NCBI RefSeq assembly: GCF_000422965.1
Contig: NZ_AUHB01000002.1
Location: 124,001-188,000, forward strand
Source: Pleomorphomonas oryzae DSM 16300
Lineage (GTDB): Bacteria > Pseudomonadota > Alphaproteobacteria > Rhizobiales > Pleomorphomonadaceae
Direction of reading: 5' to 3'
DNA length: 64,000 bases
Part shown: piece after piece, positions 17,388-25,925 of the stretch
Layout: every line of letters begins with the position of its first letter
Position numbering within the stretch: position 1 is the first letter of the stretch
Notes under the pieces: generated by a model
Seen by the model: the letters and a program-made list of their open reading frames with translations, nothing else
Database searches by the model: none
Told to the model about the DNA's origin: nothing
Program-made: the position numbers and the translations under genes

Positions 17388-18278
17388 TCAGAGCGCCCTC
17401 AGCTTGGGATTGAACACCTCGTCGAGGCCGACGTTCATGACGTAGAGCGAGCCGACGATGGCGGTGATGGCAAGGCCCGGCGGCACGAACCACCACCACA
17501 TGCCGAGTTGCAGCGCGGCGTTCATCACCGAGTAGTTCATCATCAGGCCAAGCGAGATGGAGTCTGTCGGTCCGAGGCCGATGAAGTCCAGCGTCGCGGC
17601 GGTGAGAATGGCGCCGCCGAACAGCAGGATGAAGGTCATCACAAGATAGGAGCTCATGTTCGGCGCGATCTCGCCGAAGATGATGCGGAGCGTGCTTTCA
17701 CCATTGAGCCGGGCCATGCCGACGAAATCGCGCGAGGTCAGGGAGAAGGTCTGGGCGCGGATGGCGCGCGCGGCCCATGGCCATGAGGTCAGCCCGATGA
17801 ACGCGGCCTCCGTGCCGAGACCTCGCACGCTCAGATAGGCGGCGACGACCAAGAGCACCGCGAAGGTGGGGATGACCAGCACCACGTTGGTCAGCATGTT
17901 CAGCACCTCGTCGACGAAGCCGCCGCGATAGCCGGCGAAGAAGCCGATGAACATGCCGATGATGGCGGCCGTGAAGCCGGCGAGCGTGCCGACGATGAAG
18001 CTCGAGCGCAGGCCATTGACGAACTGCGAGAAAACATCCTGGCCGAATAGCGTCGTGCCGAACCAATAGTCGGCCGACGGCGGCATGCCGGGCGGTGCAT
18101 CGAAGGTCATCGGCTCGTGGGTGGCCAGCATGGGGCCAAAAATGGCGCCAAGCAGGAAGATCGTGAAGACGACGGCGCCAATCAGCAGCTTGGTGTTGCG
18201 AAGAGCAAAGTAGAGGACCTCGTTGCGTCCGGCCTTGGCGGCAGGAGAGGTCGGAGCGGAACCTGTGGTGCTGGTCAT
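17388..18278 (-). CDS. Opp-type ABC transporter permease (OppC-like)
   Basis: 296 residues from ATG 18278, which overlaps the stop of the OppB-like gene (ATGA). The much longer open frame upstream is a shadow of that gene. A 40-residue cytoplasmic N-terminus rich in Ser, Thr and Ala is followed by a first helix (LLIGAVVFTIFLLGAIFGPML), the family motif WFGTTLFGQDVFSQFVNGLR and the core with EAA loop SRDFVGMARLNGESTLRIIF. The C-terminus LDEVFNPKLRAL is normal for the family. Confidence 0.93.
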   Translation of the reverse strand: MTSTTGSAPTSPAAKAGRNEVLYFALRNTKLLIGAVVFTIFLLGAIFGPMLATHEPMTFDAPPGMPPSADYWFGTTLFGQDVFSQFVNGLRSSFIVGTLAGFTAAIIGMFIGFFAGYRGGFVDEVLNMLTNVVLVIPTFAVLLVVAAYLSVRGLGTEAAFIGLTSWPWAARAIRAQTFSLTSRDFVGMARLNGESTLRIIFGEIAPNMSSYLVMTFILLFGGAILTAATLDFIGLGPTDSISLGLMMNYSVMNAALQLGMWWWFVPPGLAITAIVGSLYVMNVGLDEVFNPKLRAL

Positions 18279-19267
18279 GCCGCATCTCCTTGCAGTCCGA
18301 CACGGGTACGCGGATCGACGATGACGTAGACGATGTCGACAATCAGATTGGCGAGCAGCACACCGACGATGATGAACAGGAACACGCCCTGAATGACGAA
18401 ATAGTCCTGGTTCTGGATGCCCGACAGCACCAGCCAGCCGAGGCCGGGGTAGGAGAAGACGATTTCGGTGACCAGTGCGCCGCCGACCACCGCGCCGAGC
18501 TGCAGGGCCAGACCGGTGATCTGCGGCAGCATGGCGTTGCGGAAGGCATACTTCCGGACAAGCCGCTGCGGCGCGCCCAGCGCCATCAGGTAGTTGGCGT
18601 AGTCGCTCTCCAGCTCGTAGATGATCATGTTGCGCATGCCGATGGCCCAGCCGCCCAGCGCCACCATGAACAGCGAGGCAAATGGCAGAACCCAGTGGTA
18701 GAGCAGGCTGCCGAGGAACTGCCAGGACCATTCGACCTTGAGCGACTGATCGTAGCCGAAGGCCAGCGGGAACCAGCCGAGCGTCGAGCCCAGGACCCAG
18801 GCGAGCAGGATACCAAGCCACATGTAAGGCGTGGCGGTCAGCAGGTAGCCGAGCGGCAGCACCGAATTGTCCAGCAGCTTGCGTCGCGCCGCCAGCGCAC
18901 CGACGACATTGCCGACGTACCAGGACAACAGGATCGACGGCAGCAGCAGGCCCAGCGTGTAGGGCAGGGCGCGGCCGATCAGGGTCGTCACCGGCGTCGG
19001 GAACAGCATGATCGAGCGGCCGAGATCGCCGTGGAACAGCGCCGACCAGAAATTGAGATATTGCTGCCAAAGCGGCTGATCGAGATTGAAGGCCGCCATG
19101 AAATAGGAGGTCAGCGCCGCATTGGCGTCCGGCATCAGCGCGATGCGCGACACCAGCGCGTCGACCGGATTGCCCGGCATGAAGCGCGGAATGGCCCAGT
19201 CGATGGTCACCGCGACGATGAAGGTCAGAAGATAGATGAATAGCTTCCGGGCGAGGTAGCGCAGCAC
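18275..19267 (-). CDS. Opp-type ABC transporter permease (OppB-like)
   Basis: 330 residues of an inner-membrane permease with an N-terminal anchor (LFIYLLTFIVAVTIDWAIPRF), the periplasmic MPGNPVDALVSRIALMPD segment and a core of about five helices. The EAA loop is around SDYANYLMALGAPQRLVRKYAFRNA. The end, VIVDPRTRVG, is typical. It lies downstream of the binding-protein gene and is separated from it by a 30-base hairpin. With the OppC-like protein it forms the channel. Confidence 0.93.
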   Translation of the reverse strand: MLRYLARKLFIYLLTFIVAVTIDWAIPRFMPGNPVDALVSRIALMPDANAALTSYFMAAFNLDQPLWQQYLNFWSALFHGDLGRSIMLFPTPVTTLIGRALPYTLGLLLPSILLSWYVGNVVGALAARRKLLDNSVLPLGYLLTATPYMWLGILLAWVLGSTLGWFPLAFGYDQSLKVEWSWQFLGSLLYHWVLPFASLFMVALGGWAIGMRNMIIYELESDYANYLMALGAPQRLVRKYAFRNAMLPQITGLALQLGAVVGGALVTEIVFSYPGLGWLVLSGIQNQDYFVIQGVFLFIIVGVLLANLIVDIVYVIVDPRTRVGLQGDAA

Positions 19268-19370
19268 GATCGAGGCTCCGGAATAGGAACAAAAGATCCC
19301 TGGCGGTCCCCGGACGGCGACGGGCGTCGTCCGGGTCTTCGCAAGCGTGTCGTTTGTCCGGTCAAATGAA

Positions 19371-19400
19371 AGCGTCTCGGTGGAGAGCCACCGAGACGCT
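19371..19400 (-). terminator. Intercistronic hairpin after the Opp-type binding-protein gene
   Basis: AGCGTCTCGGTGG (19371-19383) and CCACCGAGACGCT (19388-19400) make a perfect 13-base-pair stem with a 4-base loop, 11 bases downstream of the binding-protein stop on the minus strand. What follows in the transcript (TTCATTT) is a weak T tract. It is therefore better read as an mRNA 3'-end stabiliser or partial terminator, favouring binding-protein expression over the permease genes. Confidence 0.75.
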
Positions 19401-19411
19401 GAAGCAGCAGC

Positions 19412-21130
19412 TTACTGGCCGGCCGGCTCGAGATGGGTGATCGTGTCGAGGCCGGTCATCTGCAGCCAGCCGCGCCAGGAGATCGGGATGAACTGGCGGT
19501 CCGTGCCGTCGGCCGGCCAGTTCTTCCAGGTGGTGGTGCTCATCTGCGCCCAGGCACCGTTGTACCAGAGCGGGATCATCGGCAGCTCTTCCATGAAGGT
19601 GACCTGCAGCTTGCCGGTGATTTCCTTCATCTTGTCGATGTCGGTACGCGGCGTCTTGGCCAACTGCACGGTGAGATCCCAGGCTTCCTTGTCCTCGAAG
19701 CGCGCAAAGTTGTAGTTGGTCTGCGACGACAGGATCGGTAGCTGGTAGAGGTAGCGATAGTAGGTGTAGGGCGTGTCGCTGAGCGGTTGGGAATTCTCGA
19801 TCATCAGATCGAAATTGCCGGTATTGCGCTCCGACTGATAGGTATTGAAGTCCGGATACTTCGGCGTGATCTTGATGCCCACCGCCTTGGCGTCGGCCGA
19901 GATCATCTGCACCGCCTGCATCCAGTCCGACCAGCCCGAGGGAACCTCGATCTTGAGGTCGATCGGCTCGCCCTTCGGCGTCTGGTAGAAGCCGTCGGCG
20001 CCCTTCTTGTAGCCGGCCTTTTTGAGGATCTCGGCCGCCTTCTTCGGATCGTAGCTGAAGCCGTGCTTCTTCACCGCTTCCTTGTCGATATACTTGTCCC
20101 AGGCCGGCAGCAGACCCGTCGGGCTGGCGGGCAGCACGACGTTGCCGTAGTCGACCTTGGCGATCTGGTCGGTGTTGATGGAGAAGGCCAGGGCGCGCCG
20201 GAAGGCCGCGTCGTCAAGCGGCGCCTTTTTGGTGTTCGGCAGCAGCCAGGAGGTGACCGCCGGCAGCATGTAGGGCGGCTTGTCGTAATAAGTGTGCAGG
20301 CCGTAACCGCCGCTGATCAGCGTCGCCACGCCCGGCAGGAAGTTGTTGTTGAGGTCCTGCTTGCCGGAGAGCAGCAGCCCGAGGGCAACGTTGTTCGACG
20401 AGTTGACGATATCGATGATGTACTTGGGCTTCGGATCGGGCGAGATGCCGGCCTTCGAGGCCCACCAGCCGTCCGGCGTCTTCTTCCAGACGACGCGCGT
20501 GGTCGGATCATAGCCAGCCTTGTCGAACACATAGGGGCCGGTACCGATCGGCTCATCCGGCGTCCAGGACGTGATGTCCTTTTCGTTGGCGTGATCCTTC
20601 CACTGGGAAGGCTTCATCATCGGAATATTCCAGGTGGCGTTCGACCAGGCCTGGTAGTTGGGCGTGCCGTCGAAGGTCACCGTCACCGTGTTGCCGGAGG
20701 CCTCGACGCTCTTGATGCTCTTGTAGAGGTCGGTCCACCAGATGGTCGGCAGCTTGCCGAGGTCGATGTTCCATTTCACGTCGTCGGCCGTAAAATCGCT
20801 GCCGTCGCTCCACTTGATGCCGGAGCGGATGGTCAGCTTATAGACGGTCGGGCTTGTCCATTCGCCCTTCTCGGCCAGCCAGTCGATGTATTTGTCGGCG
20901 ATCGGGTCGTAGCGGAACAGCGTCTCGTTGACGAGACCGATCAGGCCATTGGCGAAATTGCCGAAATAGGGGTTGAAGCCAACGATGTTGCCCCACTGCG
21001 CGCCGCTCATGTAGAGCGTTTCGTTGCGGGGATACTCGCTCGATTGAGCAAATGCCGAGCCAGCGACCGTCGCCATCAGAGCGGCGGCCGATATGACCGT
21101 AAAGGTGCGACGATTGATACCGAATGACAT
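19412..21130 (-). CDS. Opp-type ABC transporter substrate-binding protein (SBP family 5), probable oligosaccharide binder
   Basis: 572 residues from ATG 21130, with GGGAGGAA just upstream. The N-terminus NRRTFTVISAAALMATVAGS is an export signal (Tat-like RR), with probable cleavage after AFA. Family 5 features are VYKLTIRSGIKWSDGSDFTADDV, GTGPYVFDKAG and FRRALAFSINTDQIAK. The length, the aromatic-rich C-terminal half (DTPYTYYRYLYQLPI) and the WNIDLGKLPTIWW segment recall cello-oligosaccharide binders. Together with a divergent LacI regulator this makes an oligosaccharide more likely than a peptide. It is the first gene of the operon. Confidence 0.9.
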   Translation of the reverse strand: MSFGINRRTFTVISAAALMATVAGSAFAQSSEYPRNETLYMSGAQWGNIVGFNPYFGNFANGLIGLVNETLFRYDPIADKYIDWLAEKGEWTSPTVYKLTIRSGIKWSDGSDFTADDVKWNIDLGKLPTIWWTDLYKSIKSVEASGNTVTVTFDGTPNYQAWSNATWNIPMMKPSQWKDHANEKDITSWTPDEPIGTGPYVFDKAGYDPTTRVVWKKTPDGWWASKAGISPDPKPKYIIDIVNSSNNVALGLLLSGKQDLNNNFLPGVATLISGGYGLHTYYDKPPYMLPAVTSWLLPNTKKAPLDDAAFRRALAFSINTDQIAKVDYGNVVLPASPTGLLPAWDKYIDKEAVKKHGFSYDPKKAAEILKKAGYKKGADGFYQTPKGEPIDLKIEVPSGWSDWMQAVQMISADAKAVGIKITPKYPDFNTYQSERNTGNFDLMIENSQPLSDTPYTYYRYLYQLPILSSQTNYNFARFEDKEAWDLTVQLAKTPRTDIDKMKEITGKLQVTFMEELPMIPLWYNGAWAQMSTTTWKNWPADGTDRQFIPISWRGWLQMTGLDTITHLEPAGQ

Positions 21131-21574
21131 CTCGTTCCTCCCTTTCGTGAGCGGCGACAACCTCCCCGCCGCGACCAAAAACGCCCCCAGACGGCCTCAG
21201 CCGTGGGTTGCGCAGCTTGCGAGAGGGTCATGGACGATGACAGTCAGGAAAAGGGGAGTACCCAGACGATCCGACCGAACGGCCGATGACGGAACAGCGG
21301 CGACTGCTGGTTCCTCTCGCTCCATCCCAAACGGCAAGTCGCTGAAATATCGCGGATATCTCCTCAGTTACGCGCGAAATCACAGTTGGCGGCCTGCCGA
21401 CGCGCCTTCCGCAGTTGCCTGCGGCATTCATACCTGTAACGTTACAGTAGGCTTACCTAAACATGCAACACGACGCAAGCCTCTGTTCTGTTTCTCACCC
21501 AAAGGATGTAGGGTGAGCGATTGGGAGGCGCAGCGCCGCCGGCAACGACCGGAAATTCGCGCTGCGGAAGCAAC
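21131..21574. other. 444-base divergent intergenic region with one strong palindrome
   Basis: This gap separates the binding-protein gene (minus) from the LacI gene (plus). It holds the Shine-Dalgarno sequences of both, the 14-base palindrome at 21434-21447, and presumably both promoters. I see no convincing gene in it; short open frames in the stretch have no family resemblance. Confidence 0.6.
21434..21447. promoter_or_regulatory. LacI-type operator CTGTAACGTTACAG
   Basis: A perfect 14-base palindrome with the central CG typical of LacI/PurR-family operators. It lies 127 bases before the LacI start and 303 bases before the divergent binding-protein start. It differs from the other LacI operator in this window (CGTAAACGTTTACG), consistent with a different regulator. 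The assignment to the adjacent LacI protein is inferred from position and symmetry. Confidence 0.75.
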
Positions 21575-22654
21575 ATGAGGCCCGACGAGACAACCGCTGA
21601 AAGCCCGGCTGCCGAGCCACGTTCGGTTGGCCGGCCGACGCTGAAAACCATTGCCCGTCTTGCCGGTCTCGGTGTGACGACGGTATCACGTGCCTTGCAC
21701 GATGCGCCGGATATCGGCGAGGAGACCAAGGCGCGCGTCCGTCTTTTGGCCGAGAGTCTGGGTTATCAGCCGAACAGGGCCGGCGTCCGTCTTCGGACCG
21801 GCCGCAGTCACGTCATTGCCTTGGTGCTCGCTACCGAGTCGGAAGAACTGGGCATCAACTCGCAGCTGATCTACGGCATTTCCGAAGTGCTATCGGCCTC
21901 GTCCTATCAACTGGTGGTCATGCTGCATGACCCGGCGGGGGATCCGCTGGGGCCGGTCCGCAATATCGTCGAGGCCGGAGCCGCCGACGGTATTCTGTTC
22001 GCTCGCATAGAACCTGACGACGCACGGGTTCGCTTTTTGATCGAGCGCGGCGTGCCATTTGTGACGCATGGCCGTACCAACATGGGCATTGAGCACCCCT
22101 ATTTTGACTTCGACAACGACGCCTATGCGGAGAGCGCAGTGCGTCGGCTTGCCAGTCTCGGTCGCCGTCGCCTGACGTTGGTCGCGCCGCCTTTGCATCT
22201 TTCCTATGCCCGGCACATGACGGCAGGCTTCAATCGCGGTGTCCTAGCCTTGGGTCTTGCCCAGATACCTATGGGTACCATCAACACCGATAGTCCTCAC
22301 GAGCTCATTCAGGCCGAGGTGTCGCGTCTCATCAATCAGGGAGAACGGCCCGATGGCTTTGTCTGCGGCAGTGCGGTGGCGGCTTTGGCCGTAACCGCCG
22401 GCGCCGAGGCCGCGGGGCTCATGCTCGGCTGCGACTTCGACGTGGTGGTCAAGGAGTCCTCCAACCTCTTCCGGAAGTTTCGGCCGGCCATCGAGACGGC
22501 GCACGAGGATTTTCGCGCCGCCGGCCGCTGGTTGGCCCAGACGATCGTCGGCCGTGTCGAGGGCACTGTCGGCGTTGGTGCCCATTTCCTCGACGTGCCC
22601 CGGCTGGCGCCTCTCAGACAGTCGGAGGAGAAGGTGACTGCCGACGGCTATTGA
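21575..22654 (+). CDS. LacI-family transcriptional regulator (Opp-type sugar locus)
   Basis: 359 residues from ATG 21575 (GCGGAAGC precedes it). The HTH lies near residues 22-45 (TLKTIARLAGLGVTTVSRAL), with the hinge helix YQPNRAGVRLRTGRS. The periplasmic-binding-like effector domain follows from VIALVLATESEELG. The 18-residue N-terminal extension before the HTH is slightly long. The gene is divergent from the Opp-type importer and presumably represses it until the sugar binds. Confidence 0.93.
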   Translation: MRPDETTAESPAAEPRSVGRPTLKTIARLAGLGVTTVSRALHDAPDIGEETKARVRLLAESLGYQPNRAGVRLRTGRSHVIALVLATESEELGINSQLIYGISEVLSASSYQLVVMLHDPAGDPLGPVRNIVEAGAADGILFARIEPDDARVRFLIERGVPFVTHGRTNMGIEHPYFDFDNDAYAESAVRRLASLGRRRLTLVAPPLHLSYARHMTAGFNRGVLALGLAQIPMGTINTDSPHELIQAEVSRLINQGERPDGFVCGSAVAALAVTAGAEAAGLMLGCDFDVVVKESSNLFRKFRPAIETAHEDFRAAGRWLAQTIVGRVEGTVGVGAHFLDVPRLAPLRQSEEKVTADGY

Positions 22655-22755
22655 CGGCTGCGCCAGATACGGCAAAGCGCCCGATCCGGTCAGGGAAATC
22701 GAGCGCTCGGCGTCGGCCGGGGGTGGGCGGCCTGAATCTGGTAAGGCGGGGCCGT

Positions 22756-22911
22756 TTAGCCGAACGCCCGCTCGCGGCAGAGACTGCGCGCGACCTGGCG
22801 TTGGCAAGCATCGAGATCGTAGCGATTGGTTGCAGCGATGTAGATGAACTCGCGCTTCGCAGCGGCGGGGGCACGAAAGGTCTTGGTGAGGTGCGTCAGG
22901 GTGCCGAACAT
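22756..22911 (-). CDS. Small DUF3563-like protein
   Basis: 51 residues (MFGTLTHLTKTF to CRERAFG). The start is well supported by AGGAAGAAG about 5 bases upstream of ATG 22911. The pattern FIYIAATNRYDLDACQRQ resembles the short DUF3563 family found in Rhizobiales and Burkholderia (consensus close to YLaeAtDlyDLErRqR); this is from memory and not searched. The function is unknown. A perfect stem-loop lies in its leader. A longer open frame upstream in the same phase has no support. It is a monocistronic gene between a LacI gene and an oxidoreductase gene. Confidence 0.65.
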   Translation of the reverse strand: MFGTLTHLTKTFRAPAAAKREFIYIAATNRYDLDACQRQVARSLCRERAFG

Positions 22912-22928
22912 GATCTTCTTCCTTTTCC

Positions 22929-22949
22929 GTTCCGGGCGGATCCCGGAAC
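22929..22949 (-). other. Leader stem-loop upstream of the small DUF3563-like gene
   Basis: GTTCCGGG (22929-22936) and CCCGGAAC (22942-22949) are perfectly complementary with a 5-base loop, ending 17 bases before the start codon and right next to the Shine-Dalgarno sequence. There is no T tract, so it is not a terminator in that direction. It may protect the 5' end of a short abundant mRNA or tune translation. Confidence 0.5.
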
Positions 22950-23068
22950 CCATTTTGTTCTCTTCTTTGCACCCTGAATATAACGCTGTCGCCGTCTCTC
23001 TCCAATGGCTCAAGGCCGCCACTGCGAGTCGTATTTTCTTTGGGGATGCTTCAGTTTTCCTGAGTTCC

Positions 23069-24082
23069 TTAGAAACCTTCCAGCACGATCTTGCCGCGCG
23101 CCTTGCCGCTCTCGATGATTGAATGGGCTCGCCGTAAATTGTCGGCATTGATAGGCCGCAGCACCTCGGTGACAGTCGTGCGCAGCTTGCCGGCATCGAG
23201 AAGATGGGCGACTTCGTTGAGGAGCTTGCCCTGCTCTTCCATATCCGGTGTCTCGAACAGGGAACGGGTGAACATCAACTCCCAGTGCACCGACACTGCC
23301 TTGCGCTTGAAGCCGGTGATGTCGAGGCTCTCGGGATCGTCGATCAGGCCGAACCGTCCCTGGGGCGCGATCAGCTTGGCGATCTCGCCGAGGTGCTGGT
23401 GCGTCTGGGTGGTCGAGAAGACGAAGGCGGGGACGCCGATCTTGAGGGCCGCCACCTCTTCGGCCAGCGGGCGCGCGTGGTTGACGACGTGATGGGCGCC
23501 AAGCTCGCGCGCCCAGGCCGCCGTTTCCGGTCGTGACGCCGTAGCAATGACGGTGAGATCGGTGAGGGCTCGGGCGAGCTGGATGGCGATCGAGCCGACG
23601 CCGCCAGCCCCGCCGATGATGAGAATGGCGTTGGCGGCGCCCGGCACGTTCCGCCGCACGTCGAGACGGTCGAACAGCATTTCCCAGGCGGTGATGGCGG
23701 TGAGCGGCAGAGCCGCTGCCTCGGCATTGGTCAGCGTCACAGGCTTGCGGCCGACAAGGCGCTCGTCAACGAGGTGGAACTGGCTGTTGGCGCCGGCGCG
23801 GGCGATGGATCCAGCATACCAGACCTCGTCACTGGGCTGAAACCCGGTCACATCGGCACCGGTGGAGACGACACGGCCGACGGCATCCCAGCCCAGCACC
23901 TTCAGGTCGCCGGATGGCGGGTTGGAGCTGGCGCGCACCTTGGTGTCGACAGGATTGACGGAGATGGCGGCAACCTCGACCAGCAGGTTGCGGCCGGCGG
24001 CAACTGGCGTTGGCAAATCGACGTCGATGAGAGAATCCGGACGGTCAATGGGACCAGCCTGGCGATAGGCAATGGCTTTCAT
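23069..24082 (-). CDS. Zinc-binding-alcohol-dehydrogenase-like NADPH:quinone oxidoreductase family protein
   Basis: 337 residues of the medium-chain dehydrogenase superfamily. It has the GroES-like N-terminal domain (MKAIAYRQAGPIDRPDSLI, EVAAISVNPVDTKVR) and a Rossmann domain with IIGGAGGVGSIAIQLAR as nucleotide-binding loop. The catalytic and structural zinc ligands of true alcohol dehydrogenases are not apparent, which fits the quinone oxidoreductase branch. It likely reduces quinones or other reactive carbonyls with NADPH. It is divergent from an HxlR regulator, an arrangement like YodB-type redox switches. Confidence 0.88.
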   Translation of the reverse strand: MKAIAYRQAGPIDRPDSLIDVDLPTPVAAGRNLLVEVAAISVNPVDTKVRASSNPPSGDLKVLGWDAVGRVVSTGADVTGFQPSDEVWYAGSIARAGANSQFHLVDERLVGRKPVTLTNAEAAALPLTAITAWEMLFDRLDVRRNVPGAANAILIIGGAGGVGSIAIQLARALTDLTVIATASRPETAAWARELGAHHVVNHARPLAEEVAALKIGVPAFVFSTTQTHQHLGEIAKLIAPQGRFGLIDDPESLDITGFKRKAVSVHWELMFTRSLFETPDMEEQGKLLNEVAHLLDAGKLRTTVTEVLRPINADNLRRAHSIIESGKARGKIVLEGF

Positions 24083-24096
24083 GGAAACTTCCTTTC

Positions 24097-24115
24097 CTAT
24101 GGATATAGGCCATAG
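24097..24115. promoter_or_regulatory. Candidate HxlR operator
   Basis: CTATGG (24097-24102) and CCATAG (24110-24115) form an inverted repeat with 7-base spacing in the 100-base gap between the divergent oxidoreductase and HxlR genes. The AT-rich centre and the location 14 bases from the oxidoreductase start fit an operator, by inference. Confidence 0.45.
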
Positions 24116-24182
24116 TTGCGCCTATGATCGCATCTAGCCAATACGCACAACGAGCACAGGTACTGTAAAAAAGGATAGTGTC

Positions 24183-24629
24183 ATGGCCAAGGTCCGGCAT
24201 TCCCGCTTCGACTGCACGCCCGGTTGCTCGGTCGAGGCGGCCATCGGCCTCATCGACGGGAAGTGGAAATCGGTGATCCTGTTTCACCTTCTGGACCGCA
24301 CGTTGCGCTTTGGCGAGTTGAGCCGCATCCTCGCCTCGGTCACGCCGCGCATGCTGACCAACCAGCTCCGTGAGCTCGAAGAGGATGGCCTTCTTGTCCG
24401 CACCGTTTATCCGCAGGTGCCGCCGAAGGTGGAATACTCGCTGTCGCCGCTCGGCCGCTCGATGGAGCCGGTGCTGATGGCATTGAAGGCTTGGGGCGAC
24501 GCCAATATCAGCCGCTTCGGCAAGCCGAAGGGCATCGACCCGCGCGAAAAGCAAAACCCACTGGCGCCGGCCGGCCAGACGGCCAGCGGGCACCAGTGGG
24601 CGAAGTTCGATCCTGTTCCGATCGAGTGA
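24183..24629 (+). CDS. HxlR-family winged-helix regulator
   Basis: 148 residues. The HxlR domain spans about residues 10-100 (GLIDGKWKSVILFHLLDRTL, RILASVTPRMLTNQLRELEE and VPPKVEYSLSPLGRSMEPVL). Cys 11 and Cys 15 lie at the N-terminus, where related YodB/HypR regulators carry redox-sensing cysteines. It is divergent from a quinone-oxidoreductase-like gene, so a role in sensing electrophiles or quinones is likely. Its stop is directly adjacent to the stop of the permease gene on the other strand. Confidence 0.92.
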   Translation: MAKVRHSRFDCTPGCSVEAAIGLIDGKWKSVILFHLLDRTLRFGELSRILASVTPRMLTNQLRELEEDGLLVRTVYPQVPPKVEYSLSPLGRSMEPVLMALKAWGDANISRFGKPKGIDPREKQNPLAPAGQTASGHQWAKFDPVPIE

Positions 24630-25925
24630 TCAGGCCCGCTTCGGGCCGCGATCGAGCAGCGCGTAAAGAAGGATGGCGCCGAAGGTTGCCGTGCCGATGC
24701 CACCCAGCGTGAAGCCGCCGATGTTGAGCGTGAGGTCGCCGGCACCGGCAATCACCGCAGCCGCCGTGGTGATCAGGTTCTTGGTCTCAGAGAAGTCGAC
24801 CTTGTTCTCCACCCAGATCCGGCCGGCTGTCGCGGTGATTAGACCGAAGATGACGATGGAAAGGCCGCCGATCACCGGGCCGGGGATGGTGCCGATCAGC
24901 GCACCGAACTTCGGCGAGAAGCCGAGCAGGATGGCAATCACCGCCGCCACCACGAAGATCAGCGTCGAGTAGATCCTGGTGACCGCCATCACGCCCATGT
25001 TCTCGGCATAGGTGGTGACACCGGTGCCGCCAAAGGCGCCCGACAGCATGGTGGCGATGCCGTCACCGAGGAAGGCCCGGCCGACATAGGCGTCCAGGCT
25101 GCGACCGGTCATGGCGCCGATCGCCTTGATATGCCCCAGGTTTTCGGCAACCAGAATGATCGCCACCGGCGCGATCAACGCCATGGCGCTGGTCGAGAAG
25201 GTCGGGGCGGTAAAGGTCGGCAGGCCGAACCAGGGCGCGGCATCGAGCTTGGAGAAGTCGATCGGCGCATCACCGAACGAGGCAGCGCCCAGCCAGTAGA
25301 CGAGATAGCCGACGAGACCGCCGATCAGCACCGGAATGCGGCGCAGCATGCCCGGCGCGTAGACGGCTGCGGCACCGACGGCGACGATGGTGATGAGGCC
25401 GACGGTCCGGTCGAAGCCGGTCGCCGAAATGCCCTTCACGGCAATCGGCGCCAAGTTGAGGCCGATGGCGGCGACGATGGCGCCGGTGACGACCGGCGGC
25501 ATCAGCTTCTCGACCCAGCCGTAGCCGATCTTGATGACGATGAGACCGATCAGCGCGTAGACGGCGCCGGCGGCGATGATGCCACCCAGCGCTACCGAAA
25601 TATTGACGTTGGCCCCGGTTCCCGCATAGCCGGAGGCGGCCATTACCACGGCGATGAACGCGAAGCTCGAGCCGAGGTAGGATGGCACACGCCCACCGAC
25701 GATCAGGAAGAAGATCAGTGTGCCGATGCCAGAGAACAGCACGGCGACGTTGGGATCGAAGCCCATGATGATCGGCGCCAGCACCGTCGAGCCGAACATG
25801 GCGACCACGTGCTGGAAGCCGGCGATCAGGGTCTGCGGCCAGGGCAGGCGCTCTTCGGGCGCGACGCGATCGGCGGTGGTCAGCTTCCAGCGCGGAAACC
25901 AGCCTTCGGTTGGGCTTGTCGTCAT
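24630..25925 (-). CDS. Uracil/xanthine permease, NCS2 family (RutG/UraA-like)
   Basis: 431 residues from ATG 25925 (MTTSPTEGWFPRWKL). The frame is open 26 codons further, but the shorter form gives a normal N-terminus. It has 12-14 hydrophobic segments; family landmarks are LPWPQTLIAGFQHVVAMFGSTVLAPIIMG, VAENLGHIKAIGAMTGR and GGTGVTTYAENMGVMAVTR. It should import uracil or a related nucleobase by proton symport. An almost perfect RutR box 167 bases upstream points to pyrimidine control, which favours uracil over xanthine. No other rut genes are present here. Confidence 0.92.
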   Translation of the reverse strand: MTTSPTEGWFPRWKLTTADRVAPEERLPWPQTLIAGFQHVVAMFGSTVLAPIIMGFDPNVAVLFSGIGTLIFFLIVGGRVPSYLGSSFAFIAVVMAASGYAGTGANVNISVALGGIIAAGAVYALIGLIVIKIGYGWVEKLMPPVVTGAIVAAIGLNLAPIAVKGISATGFDRTVGLITIVAVGAAAVYAPGMLRRIPVLIGGLVGYLVYWLGAASFGDAPIDFSKLDAAPWFGLPTFTAPTFSTSAMALIAPVAIILVAENLGHIKAIGAMTGRSLDAYVGRAFLGDGIATMLSGAFGGTGVTTYAENMGVMAVTRIYSTLIFVVAAVIAILLGFSPKFGALIGTIPGPVIGGLSIVIFGLITATAGRIWVENKVDFSETKNLITTAAAVIAGAGDLTLNIGGFTLGGIGTATFGAILLYALLDRGPKRA

